From: Arctopsyche grandis
Lineage: Eukaryota; Arthropoda; Insecta; Trichoptera; Hydropsychidae
Assembly (NCBI RefSeq): GCF_051622035.1
Contig: NC_135362.1
Span: 18,624,501-18,688,500, forward strand
DNA: 64,000 nucleotides
Reading direction: 5' to 3'
A program made the translations under genes and the position numbers. The first letter of the stretch is position 1. Each line of letters starts with the position of its first letter. Below the pieces are notes generated by a model. It saw only the letters and a list, made by a program, of their open reading frames with translations. It did not search any database and was not told where the DNA came from. Shown here piece after piece: positions 16,175-27,719 of this stretch.

Positions 16175-16947
16175 AAATATGTAGTCAATTCATAAGAAAT
16201 TCTCATCACAATCCTTTATACATCACTCTCAGTAATAGAAATTTTCACATACATTCCTAAAATCTATAGAAGAACAATTAAATTACGTCATGTGCATAAA
16301 CTGAAAAAATATTTTTTTCGTAAATCTGGATTCTCATGAATTTTTCAAACTCATCTTTTAATATTTTAAAAATTATTTTAAATTTATTAGTAATGATTTC
16401 ATCGTCTAACGATGACGATATAAACACGGCAAGCTGAACTAGGATTTGCGACCATTGGCTAACGATTTACATGGACACGATTAATCGCATAACGAGCACA
16501 TTTTGTATATTTTTAATATAAAATTAAACAATATTGAATTTATCGATTAATTTTAAGTATATATGAAGTTTAGTTTTAGCATTGAATTATTATGTAATAT
16601 ACTGGTAGCGAACATATTAAACTGAAATTAATTTATGTCAATATATTTTCCTCTTTATTTACACTGATAGTTGATCATCTCAATGTCATTATATGAGTAA
16701 AATATATTTTTTATTTTAAAAGTGAAGAAACACCATACATTAAAAAAAAAAATTATTGAATGGAAACTAACTCAAATAAATAGATTAAAGTCTAAAAGCT
16801 TTTAAATGTTTGTGTGAAAAATTATGAAAAATAAAATACATGGAAAAACAGCGATCAACTTGATTATAATCATTCATTTTTCTATAGACGAAACACTTCC
16901 TATCAACATATGTATTTATTTAGAATAGTAAAAATAAAGAAAATCGC

Positions 16948-17011
16948 TTCAGCTTCCTTCTGATTGGACATATTCCCAGCCACATTGCCCAATCAGAAGT
17001 TAGAAGCTGAA
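16948..17011. other. Pre-miRNA-sized hairpin, 20-bp stem
   Basis: Bases 16948-16967 (TTCAGCTTCCTTCTGATTGG) pair completely with 16989-16999 plus 17003-17011. There is one 3-nt bulge (TTA, 17000-17002) and a 21-nt loop. Neither arm resembles an insect microRNA I know. It may equally be the end pair of a small foldback element. Confidence 0.4.
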
Positions 17012-18879
17012 AAACTGAGTCGCGTATTTAGGCACATTTTGTCACCTGTTATTTTTTTCCCATATTTTGATTTTTAACAAAATGTGTATTGTGCGCGATT
17101 CATTATATTGATTTTATTTTTCTTTTGAAATATGTGTAATACATTTCAAAGGAAAAATATTAATCGACACTTTTATCTTTATTTATAAAAATAATTATAG
17201 TAAATAAATATATGGATAAATGTTTACAATTGAATAAAGTATATATTTATTTAAATGTTCTAGTGTTTTACCGTTATACTATACTGTCTGTAAGTATTAA
17301 GGGTGTAATATGCTAAAAATGTATGTAATAAATTTATATATATAATAAACTGCTTAATTTTCATTCAAATTTGAATATATACATTAATTATTCACTGGAT
17401 TGTTTGTTATGATTACATCAGCAAAATTGATATTTTGCAGAAATTTTTAGTTACATGCATGATACTTGCAATACTACAAGTGCAAGTTCAAAAGTCAATT
17501 ACAATGCATTCATGAGATATAACATTAAAAATAAATTTAATCTGTACTGAAATATTCGTCATATGCGTTAAATTCTAACAAACCAAAAAAACTGTAATTT
17601 TATTTCATATACATACATATTTAATATACATATATGTTTTATGAAATCAATTAAAAAAAATTTAGTTTCGAGAGCAAATCCGCTTAATCAACGAAAGCCA
17701 AGTCTTTCTGAATAACGTAAATTTTTTACTCTGAATTGGACGGAACTTTCAGTGAATACACGAAAGGGAAAAATATATCAAAGGGTATCATCAATATGAA
17801 ACTTTTTTTTTAATTCTCAGTTTAAAATTAGTTATTAGATGGAAACTGGATGTGTACTGATTAGAATGTATTGTTAATCAAATTAATTTAAGTGCATTAA
17901 TTGTCTAACTGAACCATTAATGATGTATTCAACAGATAAAAAATAAATACATCGATTGGCCTAAGCTGCACTGATTTTCCTTAAAATTCCCATTATTATT
18001 TTTTTGAATACAAATACACGTCCTTGTTATTTTAAATAAAATACTCGTCACAGGTTGTTTTCAACTAATTTCAATTACATATACATACGCTTTTACGAAT
18101 AATTTAGTTTTTATTGGTTTGAATAATGAGGTGTTCAAATAAGCAAGCTATTACTTATGTAAATGGCAAATAAAACCTGAAAGGACTCATAATGCGGGGT
18201 ATATGAAAATGTTTATGATGGTTATATTACAAAAAGAAAAACCCTAAATGGATATGAAGCAATACACATATAATGTATACATACATATGTAAACAACACA
18301 GCTTATTTGAGATGATATTCTTTATGTTGTATTAGTACACATGTGCATGTTTTTTTATGAAAATAAGACGATCAATATTTGACTTTCATCCAGTCATAAA
18401 ATTTTATTCAATTTAAATGAATTAAAACGTAATTTTTTATTCAAATGCAAAAATATGTAATAGTTTGAAACATTATTATTTAAAGATGATTCTTTTTGTC
18501 AGAAAATAGACACATTCAATAACAGTAAGCTTTTGTTTAAAATTGTGCCAAGTTTTAATTTTCGAAATTAAATTTGATTTAATTTGAGTTCTACTTTTTT
18601 TTTTATCAAATTCATGATTTTTATATTATAAGAAACATGACATGAAGTCGAATTTATTCAAAATCTTGTTTGTTAATTTTATATAATATCTTATAAATCA
18701 TAAAACTAATATTGATTTAGAGTAAAAATAGAACTCATCGTCATCGTGGAAGTTACACCGAACATCATTAAGTGAAATTCATGATAATGAATAATGTGGG
18801 GGCGACTCGCGAAATTGTTTTCTAAATTATGCGAATAATATGTTCTGATTGTGGTTAGAGGTTGCATGCTGGAATGATT

Positions 18880-19160
18880 TGAATAAACGACGGCTTTGGA
18901 GAGGAGGCCGTTGTTTGGGCGTCTACGAGAAGACCCCCCCCTGGGCTTCGGGGTCTTTAATTCAACAGATCTGCCGGGGGTAAATTAGAGGCCGGAGGGT
19001 CGTCTGTGACGATAGTGGAAAATTTACGACGCTCTTTTTCCACCCACTCAAGATAAGGGAACAAAACTCCTCGACTGCAATCGTCAGCGACGCGTAGTAA
19101 GTACTTCTGTACTACCAGAGCACTTCAAAGACTCGAACCACTTTTCAACCACGTTGAACG
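18880..19160. other. GC-rich island, possible promoter or untranslated exon
   Basis: This block stands out from AT-rich flanks. It holds a GACCCC/GGGGTC inverted pair around 18932-18955, a CGTCAGCGACGCGTAG segment, and a consensus splice donor GTAAGTAC near 19096 on the + strand. No open frame is convincing. It could be a non-coding first exon or a regulatory island; there is no direct proof. Confidence 0.25.
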
Positions 19161-19504
19161 ACCTAATATTTTACTTACACATGGCGAAAAGTTGAATGTG
19201 GATAGTGACTACATACGTAAGTGAGAGCACCCGCTGAGTGGTTTTGACATATGTACGTACCTATACATACATACATACATATTCGATGCTCGATTTAGGT
19301 ATGTGATAATATTTGATTAGGGCTTAGGGTCTGAAAGGAGATGATTTACGATTCAGTTATTTATAGAATATGTTATATGTTAATAATTTTAAGTACAATA
19401 TATGTACATATGTATACATATGTACATATGTATATACATTCATACATATTTACACTGACATATCAAGCTGAAACAAGCGTAAACTTGATACATATACATA
19501 CAGT

Positions 19505-20229
19505 GTACATTAGGCTGCAGCGAAAAACGCAAATTTTGGATTTTCATCGATGGACATAGTGGAAAATTTTCTTTGTATCAAAGGAATGTTAAATAAAAAA
19601 AATCGGATGTGACCAACCCATGACTTTATCTGTGTATTTGAGAAATATGTATAAGAAGGTCACAGAACAAAATTGGACAGTTAAATATACGTACATACAC
19701 GTTCACACATACCGGTTATGAAAGCAATTTCGATACAAATTGAGCGCAAATATAAGGAAACTTACACAAGATAAAATTTCTACTTCTGGTTGTCGGATTT
19801 TATTAAAATCACTATAATCGTTATACACATTAAATATCAAGAAAATAAAAATAATTTAAAAGGTCAAAATAAAATAATTAAATATTGTTTTAATAAAAAC
19901 TTCCGGTTTATAAATTCTGACCAAAACCCTATCGGCTGTAAGTTAGTACATGAAAAATACAAATATAAATTTTCATTGATTCCTTCAGAGGTGTGGAAAA
20001 AATCGTTTAAACAACATTTTTGACTTTTCTAAGAGGAAAAAATCCCACTTCCGGTTAATTAAATTAAAATTATTATTAAATTTAGTGATTTTTTTATTAT
20101 TTTCATCACAAAAAAATAGTGAAAGATTTATTTATTTATTCTAAACAGAAATTGAAAGATAAATTGAACAAGAGTAAACTACCACTTTCAGTTGACGGAT
20201 GCTTACCAAATTTTATACATAGCTTGGTA
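19505..20229 (+). repeat. Dispersed repeat family A, copy 1
   Basis: A long AT-rich unit built from modules that each contain CACTTCCGGTT or a close variant (CTTCTGGTTG near 19783, CTTCCGGTTTA near 19901, CACTTCCGGTTAATT near 20046, ACTTTCAGTTGACGG near 20182). Shared blocks include TTCGATACAAATTGAGCGCA and CTGACCAAAACCCTATC. The copy is interrupted at TTAA by a piggyBac-type MITE at 20234. Open frames inside it (for example 19790-20023) do not recur and are not genes. Confidence 0.8.
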
Positions 20230-20233
20230 TTAA

Positions 20234-20436
20234 CACTTTATGACCCGTTCACACCTTTTGGCGTGATTTTGAATCCAACTGTTGTGAACCGTTCACGCCT
20301 TTTGGTGTAAGAATTTTGGCGTACGGACAATACGCCTACTTCGTCATCAGAAAAAAATTGCAAATTTGGCAAATTTATTGAAAACTATGTGGCCCCTAGG
20401 CTAGGTTTAATGCAAAAATGAGCGGGTCTCAAAGTG
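20234..20436. mobile_element. piggyBac-type MITE flanked by TTAA
   Basis: The ends are inverted repeats: CACTTTATGACCCGTTCA on the left and CACTTTGAGACCCGCTCA when the right end is reverse complemented. TTAA stands directly outside both (20230-20233 and 20437-20440), the target choice of piggyBac elements. It is 203 bp and non-coding, with an internal GTTCAC(A/G)CCTTTTGG duplication. It is inserted in a family A repeat at a TTAA present in other copies (near 26537). Confidence 0.8.
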
Positions 20437-20449
20437 TTAAAGAATGAAA

Positions 20450-20800
20450 TGTCTAAATATAACATTACCCTACTACATTACCCTTTCCTTTTGGGCATGC
20501 TTGGGTACAATTCCCTTGAACTTCGGAGAAACTTCTCATTAATTTGTTTTATTCTCCAGCTACTACGTGGTAGTACGTCATGCCCGTTGTTGCTGGAACA
20601 GTTGGGTCTTGATGGTTGTACATCCTGCTCGTACAATTCTTTTTCAAATGGCTCTTATTCCAAGAGCAATTCGACTTCTTAATGAAATCATTGCTGCTGA
20701 GTCTGAATGTGATATTTTACACCTTAGTGAGCCTAAATTGTCGGATATTATTCTAACCTATTTGTCTGGTAGTCTGCGCTCATCATTGCTTTCATGATTG
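20450..20800 (+). pseudogene. CR1/Jockey-type LINE, C-terminal ORF2 relic
   Basis: Two overlapping + frames resemble the end of ORF2 of CR1/Jockey-like non-LTR elements: a GYNSLELRRNFSLICFILQLL block, then after a frameshift FQMALIPRAIRLLN in the position of the usual R-T-x-L-F-x-x-S-x-I-P-R motif. The 3' untranslated part follows, is split by the mariner at 21011-22295, and resumes to about 22580. No catalytic domain remains. Confidence 0.65.
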
Positions 20801-21010
20801 ATTGTGATTTATGAGTGGAATTTTGATTTAATCTTTTCCATTTGGGCCTCACAGAGATGTTTGGTATTTGCAGTTGGTTTTTATTTATTGGAACTGGCTG
20901 TAGGTGCAAGACATTCCTTATGTTAAATTTTATATTTGATATTTTTACGTTATCTGCTATTATTAATTGTTATTGTTTTTTATGATTATGTATAAATGTT
21001 TGACTATATA

Positions 21011-22295
21011 ACAGTTGGGCTGAAAAGTTCGTAGGCTAGCATAGAAAAAATCTTTTTTGTGTTATAATTTGATTTTATTATTCAATATAGTTGCCTTCGA
21101 GGGCGATACAACGATTATAGCGGCCATACAATTTTTCGATACCATTTTTATAGTACGATTGGTCTTTAGTCTCAAAATAGGCTTCAGTTTCGGCGATTAC
21201 CTCTTCATCGGCGCAAAATTTCTGTCCAGCGAGCATCTGAGAACAGGAAAAAGTCGCTGGGGGCCAGATCTGGAGAATGCGGTGGATGCAGAAGCAATCT
21301 GAAGCCCAATTCATGCAATTTTGCCATCGTTTTCATTGATTTGTGACACGGTGCATTGTCTTGATGAAACAGCACTTTCTTCTTCTTCTTCAAATGGGGC
21401 CGTTTTTCCGCGATTTCGTCCTTCAAACGCTCCAATAACGCTACGTAATAGTCGCTGTTTATGGTTTTTCCCTTTTTAAGATAGTCGATGAATATTATAG
21501 TATGCGCATCCCAAAATACTGATGCCATAACCTTGCCAGCCGACTTTTGCGTCTTTCCACGCTTTGGAGTCACTTCATCACGTGCAGTCCACTCGGCTGA
21601 CTGTCGATTGGACTCCGGTGTGAAATGATGGAGCCATGTTTCATCAATTGTCACATATCGACGCAAAGATTCGGGTTTATTACAATTGAACAGCTCCAAA
21701 CACTGCTCAGAATCATCAATTCGTTGTTGTTTTTGGTCGATTGTGAACTCGCGCGGCACCCACTTTGAACAGAGCTTTCGCATACCCAAATATTCATTTA
21801 CGATATGTCCAGCACGTTCCTTAGATATCTTTAGGGTCTCAGCTTTCTCAATCAACTTCACTTTACGGTTGTCCAAAATTATTTTGTGGACTTTTTTGAT
21901 GTTTTCGTCGATAACAGCCCCTTTGGGGCATCCACTGCGTGCATCGTCCTCGGTTCTCATTTCGCCTCGTTTAAACTTAGCAAACCACTTCTCAACAGTT
22001 GATTTTTCTGGTGCAAAGTCCGAATAATGTTTATCAAGCCAAGCCTTGGCTTCAATAGTATTTTTTTTTCGCCAAAAAGCAATGCTTTATTAACACACGA
22101 AATTCCTTTTTATCTATTTTTTCAAACTAATAAAAGTTGCTTCACTCAAAATGCTATAACTAACAAACTAATAGTACGACAGCTGTCAAATTTATACACG
22201 TGTCTTTTGAAGGTTAGGGCTAACTAAAAATCATATGGATTTAATACTAGTAGCGCCATCTATGTGTCAGCCTACGAACTTTTCAGCCCACCTGA
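21011..22295 (-). mobile_element. mariner element, irritans type
   Basis: A full-length mariner of 1285 bp flanked by TA (21009-21010 and 22296-22297). Terminal repeats share GGGCTGAAAAGTTCGTAGGC at both ends. It carries one transposase gene on the minus strand, now broken. It lies in the 3' untranslated part of a CR1/Jockey-type LINE, whose conserved 3' stem-loop follows at 22516-22559. Confidence 0.96.
21078..22125 (-). pseudogene. mariner transposase (irritans subfamily), frameshifted
   Basis: Closely resembles Himar-like transposases throughout. The helix-turn-helix region starts near 22125 (KEFRVLIKHCFL). A one-base gain in a nine-A run (plus-strand T run at 22061-22069) shifts frame. 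The main open frame runs 21960-21205 with KISKERAGHIVNEYLGMRKL, RYVTIDETWLHHFTPESNRQ (first Asp), VLFHQDNAPCHKS (second Asp) and SPDLAPSDFFLFSD (third Asp of DD34D). After LFSD about 10 bp are missing relative to the family, and the end (MLAGQKF to GRYNRCIALEGNYIE) is read in another frame. All three catalytic Asp residues remain, so inactivation is recent and due to indels only. Confidence 0.95.
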
Positions 22296-22580
22296 TACAT
22301 ACATACATATGTTTATACTTATTTTTCTTTCTCTTTTTTCTTTAAGACATCTTCTTTGTTGTTTTTTATCATTTATAATTATTATTATTATTATCCGCTA
22401 TTATATAACTTATTATTTTTATGGTTGTGTTAAATGTGCTGGTGTATATATATGTTTTTTTTTGTCATGTCTAATTTCTTTAGTTCCTATTTTGTTTCTT
22501 TTCTGTTATATTTTTGACCATTGTGGCGCATTAGGAATTTCTGTAATACTACAATGGTCCAAACTTTAAATAAATAATAA
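22296..22580 (+). repeat. LINE 3' end with terminal stem-loop
   Basis: Continuation of the CR1/Jockey-type LINE beyond the mariner. GACCATTGT (22516-22524) pairs with ACAATGGTC (22551-22559) to form the 3' stem-loop common in such elements, followed by an AAATAAATAATAA tail. An ATT trinucleotide run lies near 22380. Confidence 0.65.
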
Positions 22581-24655
22581 TATCCGTTATTTTACGTAAT
22601 ATCTAGTGTCTTTCTCTGTGATACATATGTGTAGGTATGTATGTACATACATACCCTCATAGAGGAAGACGCAATAAATAACACACAAACATACTGACAT
22701 GAGCGCGATTGCTACACTAGAAACAAAAACAAAATGAATGATAAAAATAATTGCATTTTTATATTTAATATTCAAAATAAAAGAATAAATTTAATGTTTG
22801 TAAAAAACAAAAGAAATATTTTAAAGCCTCTCATGCAAATTTTTGTAACAACAAAAAATGGTAAGCTCTCACGAAATTTATTAAAAACATGATTTTTGTA
22901 TTTTATCATGTATTTTTAAATCATTCACAATAAAATGGAATCTACAAACACGAAAAGCTGAAATATAACATATCTACTATGTATATACTACACAACTGTA
23001 TAAGTTAAGCGCATTATAAGATATCATCATAATATTTATATTGCCAAGTCGAATCATTAATATAATATGTACATACAATGTATATTTGTAGTATGTACAT
23101 ATTTTGGCTTTAAAATGAGGTACAATAAATTTTAACATGTATATTTTTTTCATACAAACATACCATACATACATGCAAAATATAATGACTTAAAATCGTA
23201 ACGACAAATTTACATCAATTCTTTATAATACTCATAAAAATCGAGGTGATGTCAATTTTTATTGCTTAAATTGTAAATTATAATATGAAAAGAAGTTGAA
23301 TAATACAAATAAAAACATCCATATTTCTTGGCAGAAACGTACGTTTTATTGTTTAAGTTTATAGAGTAGGCATTATTGAGATGAATACAAAACGAGTTGT
23401 TAGACATTCAGCACTTTAGCAACAAAGTTCAAAATCTACTTCTAAGTTTGAATGGATTAAAAGGTTAAGCCTTATACTTTGTTCAGAGCCGCTTATAAAA
23501 AGAGACATAAAACATATATTTATTTAAAAATGTTTATAAATAGAATACTTTCATTTGAAAAATATTTTAAATACACACATATACATATATGTATGAATGT
23601 ATGTACATATATCCATAATGCCATATGTACATATATTCACCCTCTATAATATAACTACTAACTCCAACAAAAGCAGTGATAAATGTATGTATAATACATA
23701 CATAAATATTGTACAAAGTCATAAGATATGATGTTGAACAATGCATAAGTTTGTTTGGTTGATACTGTATTAATTTGAGCGCACGTTATTATTGTAGCCT
23801 TAACTTCTTCATATTTGGGAAATTTGCAGGAATATTTATCAGCTTTGTAGTTGAAACTCATTGTGCGACCTCAAAAGGAGAGGGTGAGATGTGTTTATTA
23901 GACAAATTGTCTTTGTTAACTGTTCTTAGTTACAAAACTTAGCTCGCAACAGTTACAAGGAGTGAGAGTCAATATAATCACCTGAAACACAAAGCATTTC
24001 ATGAAAACAGATTACATACATATTTAAGATAAAAAAGTATTTTGAATTGGATACGAAGATACGTTTATGCCTATATTTTTAGGTGGAATATTAAATATAA
24101 TAATAATAACAACGAATATAATAACTGGATTTATAAACATTATAGTATAATATGTAAATATTTATATGTACTCGTGTGTGAATATTCAAAGAAGTGCACA
24201 TTTAATATAAATCTTCAATTAGATATCATTTTTAAACTAAAAAATGTTTTAGTTGTTTCCCAGTTTTTGAAATCAAATTTCGATTTTTTTCCAATTCCAT
24301 ATAATTTGTTATGAAATTTGCCAATGAAAAATCCTCAAAAACTTTACACTGATTTATTTTCATCGTGAAACACCATTACTTAATATAAAATTATAAAATA
24401 AATATCAGTTTATGTCAAGATACAAAGGCATGGTTGGAAATTTTGGCAAATAGGGAAAATACTACAGTCGTTGATTGTGCGATAGTTTTTGGCCATTTGC
24501 ATGAAAATGAAACATTTTGGCGAATCGTACATATACATATTACCATTAGTATTATATGTAAATTAATTGATATATTACCATTAGTTTTATATAAGAATCA
24601 TCGAGAATACAACACCTTTGTCAATATTCTCATATAGGGTTCCTATCAAACTTTT
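22581..24655. other. AT-rich non-coding sequence
   Basis: No gene is supported. One minus-strand ATG frame (23658-23861, 67 codons) has a non-repetitive first half, but no homology I recognise and no clear donor. The rest is microsatellite (TACATA around 22640 and 23580) and AT-rich sequence. Confidence 0.4.
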
Positions 24656-24668
24656 AAATCTAATACAC

Positions 24669-24753
24669 GTTGGCCCCGCGAGTAGTAAGTAGTTGCGTGG
24701 GTTAGAGCGGGATTCATACTGTCTACAGTGTAGGCCCTACACGCTAGGCCAAC
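24669..24753 (-). other. tRNA-like relic or SINE head
   Basis: On the minus strand an 85-nt block opens with GTTGGCC and closes with GGCCAAC, a 7-bp acceptor-like stem. Inside are TGGCCTAGCGTG, close to a tRNA A box; a GTGTAG/CTACAC arm; and AGTATGAATCC, a B box with three differences. No standard cloverleaf or anticodon is clear. A hAT MITE is inserted at its edge. Confidence 0.35.
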
Positions 24754-24755
24754 AT

Positions 24756-24955
24756 CAGTGCCAGCCTTACACCCGATGGCACCCCCGGGCAATTTTTTCT
24801 AAACACCCTTAGAAAAAACTTTCGCTTTTGGCGCTCTTATCTAAAATTTTGAATGACTTTTGGTGCTCTAATTTTAAATTTTAAAGTGCCTTTGGCGTAT
24901 CGTGTGGCGCCCTCGGGCGCCGCCCGACCCAGCCCCCCCCCTAAAACTGGCACTG
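24756..24955. mobile_element. hAT-type MITE with exact 8-bp duplication
   Basis: 200 bp with ends CAGTGCCAG and CTGGCACTG, flanked by the exact duplication GCCAACAT (24748-24755 and 24956-24963). Non-coding, with GC-rich termini (GGGCGCCGCCCG). It landed in the stem of the tRNA-like relic. Confidence 0.9.
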
Positions 24956-25025
24956 GCCAACATCAAGAGGGTCCATCAGAAAAAATAACCTAAATATGGC
25001 TATCGACTTACGTGTTCCAATGTCT

Positions 25026-25202
25026 AGGCCGTGGCCGGTAAAGCGATGATGGGCGTCACGAATAAATATTTTTCCGTACATTAGTAGCGATAAACCAGTG
25101 AATCGCCACTACATCGTAATGGCTGGCAGCATTGGCTAGGTAAGGCGACCATAATAAAATCGCCGTAGTATCGTCATCGCCTTACCAGTGCGGCCACAGC
25201 CT
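25026..25202. mobile_element. Short inverted-repeat MITE
   Basis: Left end AGGCCGTGGCCGGTAAAGCG; right end reverse complemented AGGCTGTGGCCGCACTGGTA, with a shared (G)GTAA(A/G)GCGATGA block after a 4-bp indel. About 177 bp, no coding. The target duplication is not clear. Confidence 0.65.
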
Positions 25203-25279
25203 TATTATTGCTTTTAAAAATAATTTCTCTAATAATAAATTTATCATATAAAATAGCATATTTTGGTACTTGTTCATAA

Positions 25280-25736
25280 GTTAGGCTCAGGTTTCGCGAT
25301 CGAAACCCAATGATTACGCTTTCCTGCGACATAGTGTATCGCGCTCACATTAGCGTCATGTTTCGAATGTAGTATCATATAATTTTCAATGGCGCAGTAT
25401 CATATAATTTTCAAAATAATTCTAGCCGTATAACGAAAACGAAGATATGTTCAAGTCCATAAAGTCCCTGTTCGTTTCTCGTCTCCGCTTATTTTCTCAT
25501 TTGGCAGAACCACACATTCGTTGTATCGGTTGGATTTTTCATGGATGGAGATTCATGGATGCCACAATTATTAAATATGTAAAAAAATGCTTATTAACGT
25601 ACTGAGACGCATTTATAAACGTCAGGAACGCGCGAGAATGGTTTTAACATTTGAGACATCTGTTGACATATAGTCGGAGCTTGATGTCGCAGCGAAGCGT
25701 AATCATTGGTATTTGAGCGCGAAACGTGAGACTAAC
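25280..25736. mobile_element. MITE with about 50-bp terminal repeats and TAA duplication
   Basis: Left end GTTAGGCTCAGGTTTCGCGA pairs with the right end (GTTAGTCTCACGTTTCGCGC reverse complemented). The match continues through CCAATGATTACGCTT to about 50 bp. TAA flanks both sides (25277-25279 and 25737-25739), as for PIF/Harbinger elements. 457 bp, non-coding. Confidence 0.75.
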
Positions 25737-26149
25737 TAATAAATACGGGTTCGGTATTAATTCTACAAAAAGCCTTAAGCGCACGTCAATAAAATCTCGA
25801 TCACGGAACAGGTGGCACCCAAAAACTCCATCATTATTGTGCTAACGAGAACTCGAGTGCCAGATATTCCGTATTCGCGATTTTTGTGGCAACAATTGTC
25901 GTGCGCACGAACACAATTTGCGCAATAATCCGTTTACTGTAAATGAGTACATACATACCTATATATTTTAAATATAAGAATTCAAAATCTTTCTGTGTTA
26001 CATGTATTACAGATTTAAAAAAAATTGCATCTTGTTGTAGTTTTTGTCTTTTTTTTGAAAATGGCATTGTTATTTCAATTTTTCTGGTGGCACAGATGGG
26101 TTCTTATTTAAAATACGTCTGTAGAGAATAAATATTACCTTGAAAATGA
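25737..26149. other. Non-coding spacer
   Basis: Contains a less AT-rich block at 25790-25940 with no recognisable coding. Short open frames on both strands (25834-26131) lack homology. Confidence 0.35.
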
Positions 26150-26911
26150 AAAAAATTAGGATATGACCAACTAAAAATAATTTATAAGCTCAAAAAAAAA
26201 AAAAAATAATAATAAAAGAAAAAAAAAATACTACTTCCGGTTTACGAATTCTGACCAAAACCTTATCAGCTCTAATTAGGTTCATAAAGAATACAAATAT
26301 AGTGGCCACAAAATTTTTGACCTTTCAAAGAGGAAAAAATCCCACTTCCGGTTTATTAAATTTTGTGATTTTTTTTTTATTTTCATAACATTGATACAAG
26401 AATTATACTTGAATTTTTTTGTGAAGATCACACATGTATAAAGGGTCGAAAAAAATAGTGGAAGAAAAATCGAACAGGAGTAAACTGCTACTTCCGGCTT
26501 ATGGATGCTTACCAAATTTTATACAAATCTTGGTATTAAACATAAACTTCTAGATATGAAATTTCAGTTCAATAAACAATAAGGTTTCTGAGAAAAAAAC
26601 CTCGATTCTCTAGAGTAAAAGTACTATTTCTGGTTTAGGTAAAAATATTCAAAAATATTAGGGTATAAAATTTATAATTTATATCGATAAGAATTTCAGT
26701 AATCGATACTAAGTTTCAGTTCGATAGGACTAACGGTGTTCAAAAAATCCCCAAAATACACAGACACACACATATTTTCTAGAGCATGAAAACGCGATCA
26801 GTGATTGATTCTTAGTTCGAATCAGTCAAAATCTAGAGTTCGAATTTTCGCATGATCACAAAACTTCATCTATTGTTACTACGTACATAGATAAAGTAAA
26901 ATATATAAGGG
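26150..26911 (+). repeat. Dispersed repeat family A, copy 2 (most complete)
   Basis: Shows the modular layout best. CTTCCGG cores at 26234, 26345 and 26491 and a variant near 26627 are spaced about 111-146 bp. A tail follows with ATCGATAAGAATTTCAGTAA, CAGTTCGATAGGACTAA, CAGACACACACA and GAATTTTCGCATGATCACAA, ending TACTACGTACATAGAT. Confidence 0.8.
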
Positions 26912-26914
26912 TAA

Positions 26915-27713
26915 AGGTCTGTTCATACTTAACAGAACTGCACGACTCCGTTTCAAATATGTCATTTTATTACATTTCTATTCATATCTACCTACACGTC
27001 GCGGTCACGTCACGTTTACAGCAATTTGGCTGAGTGCAAGGCAAAATCGGCTTACTTATACATTAGAGGCCATGACGATACGGCGCAATATTGCTTACGT
27101 CGTATTGTTGAGTACTTGCAATATGAATGCATACACGTGCATTCGTAGCTACGCGTCAGAATACAAGTCAGCAAAAATGTTTCGACGTTTATCGAACGAA
27201 AAATTATGTATAATCGCGCTGTTGTTGGAAGAAGAAGCTCAAGGTGGCAATACAAAAGCACGGAGGCGTTTTGATGTGCATCCCATGTTAAAAAATAGAA
27301 AAACCGAAGGAGAGTTTTGGACACTGTATAAGGAGCTTGTGGATGATGGACAAATTTTTTTTAAATATTTCCGTAAAAAAATTTTTTTTAAATATTTGCG
27401 CCAAAACCATGTCGAAAGATTAAACAGCTGTCAACTGTCACTATCGATAATTGGTCCAGAACAGCAAAGCGGCAGACTCATGGCACGTAATTCGCGTGTA
27501 TATTTCCACGATGGCCAAAAAAACGGATACGATACGTTGACGGATGTTGCTGTAAGGTATGAACAGGAAATGTCAGGTACTGCTGTAAGCCTGCCGTGGC
27601 GTAAACGTGACGGTTGAAATGAACATACACATACAAAATGTACCAAAGGATACTTTTCGTACGGTCGGATACCTGCTGAATTCGGTACGTGCCGACTAAG
27701 TATGAACAGACCT
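26915..27713 (+). mobile_element. PIF/Harbinger-type element, internally deleted
   Basis: 799 bp with terminal repeats AGGTCTGTTCATACTTA at both ends and TAA duplications (26912-26914 and 27714-27716), the 3-bp signature of PIF/Harbinger. It carries the N-terminus of a transposase. The surrounding 30-odd bp (ACGTACATAGAT(A/G)AAGTAAA to GGGTAA) occur on both sides. It sits just upstream of the membralin 5' end. Confidence 0.9.
27178..27617 (+). pseudogene. PIF/Harbinger transposase, N-terminal fragment
   Basis: The frame from ATG 27178 reads FRRLSNEKLCIIALLLEEE, then RRRFDVHPMLKNRKTEGEF, then LYKELVDDGQIFFKYFR. This is the conserved N-terminal part of Harbinger (HARBI1-like) nucleases, which normally continues into a DDE nuclease. 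Here a short T-rich duplication follows (27355-27400) and the frame runs into unrelated residues to 27617. The nuclease domain is absent. Confidence 0.8.
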
Positions 27714-27719
27714 TAATAC

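Larger units (their letters stand above)
16175..19504. other. Non-coding sequence downstream of the ALP gene
   Basis: Mostly very AT-rich sequence with no supported gene. It probably begins with the ALP 3' UTR. It contains the hairpin at 16948-17011 and a less AT-rich block at about 18880-19160, listed separately. Confidence 0.45.
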
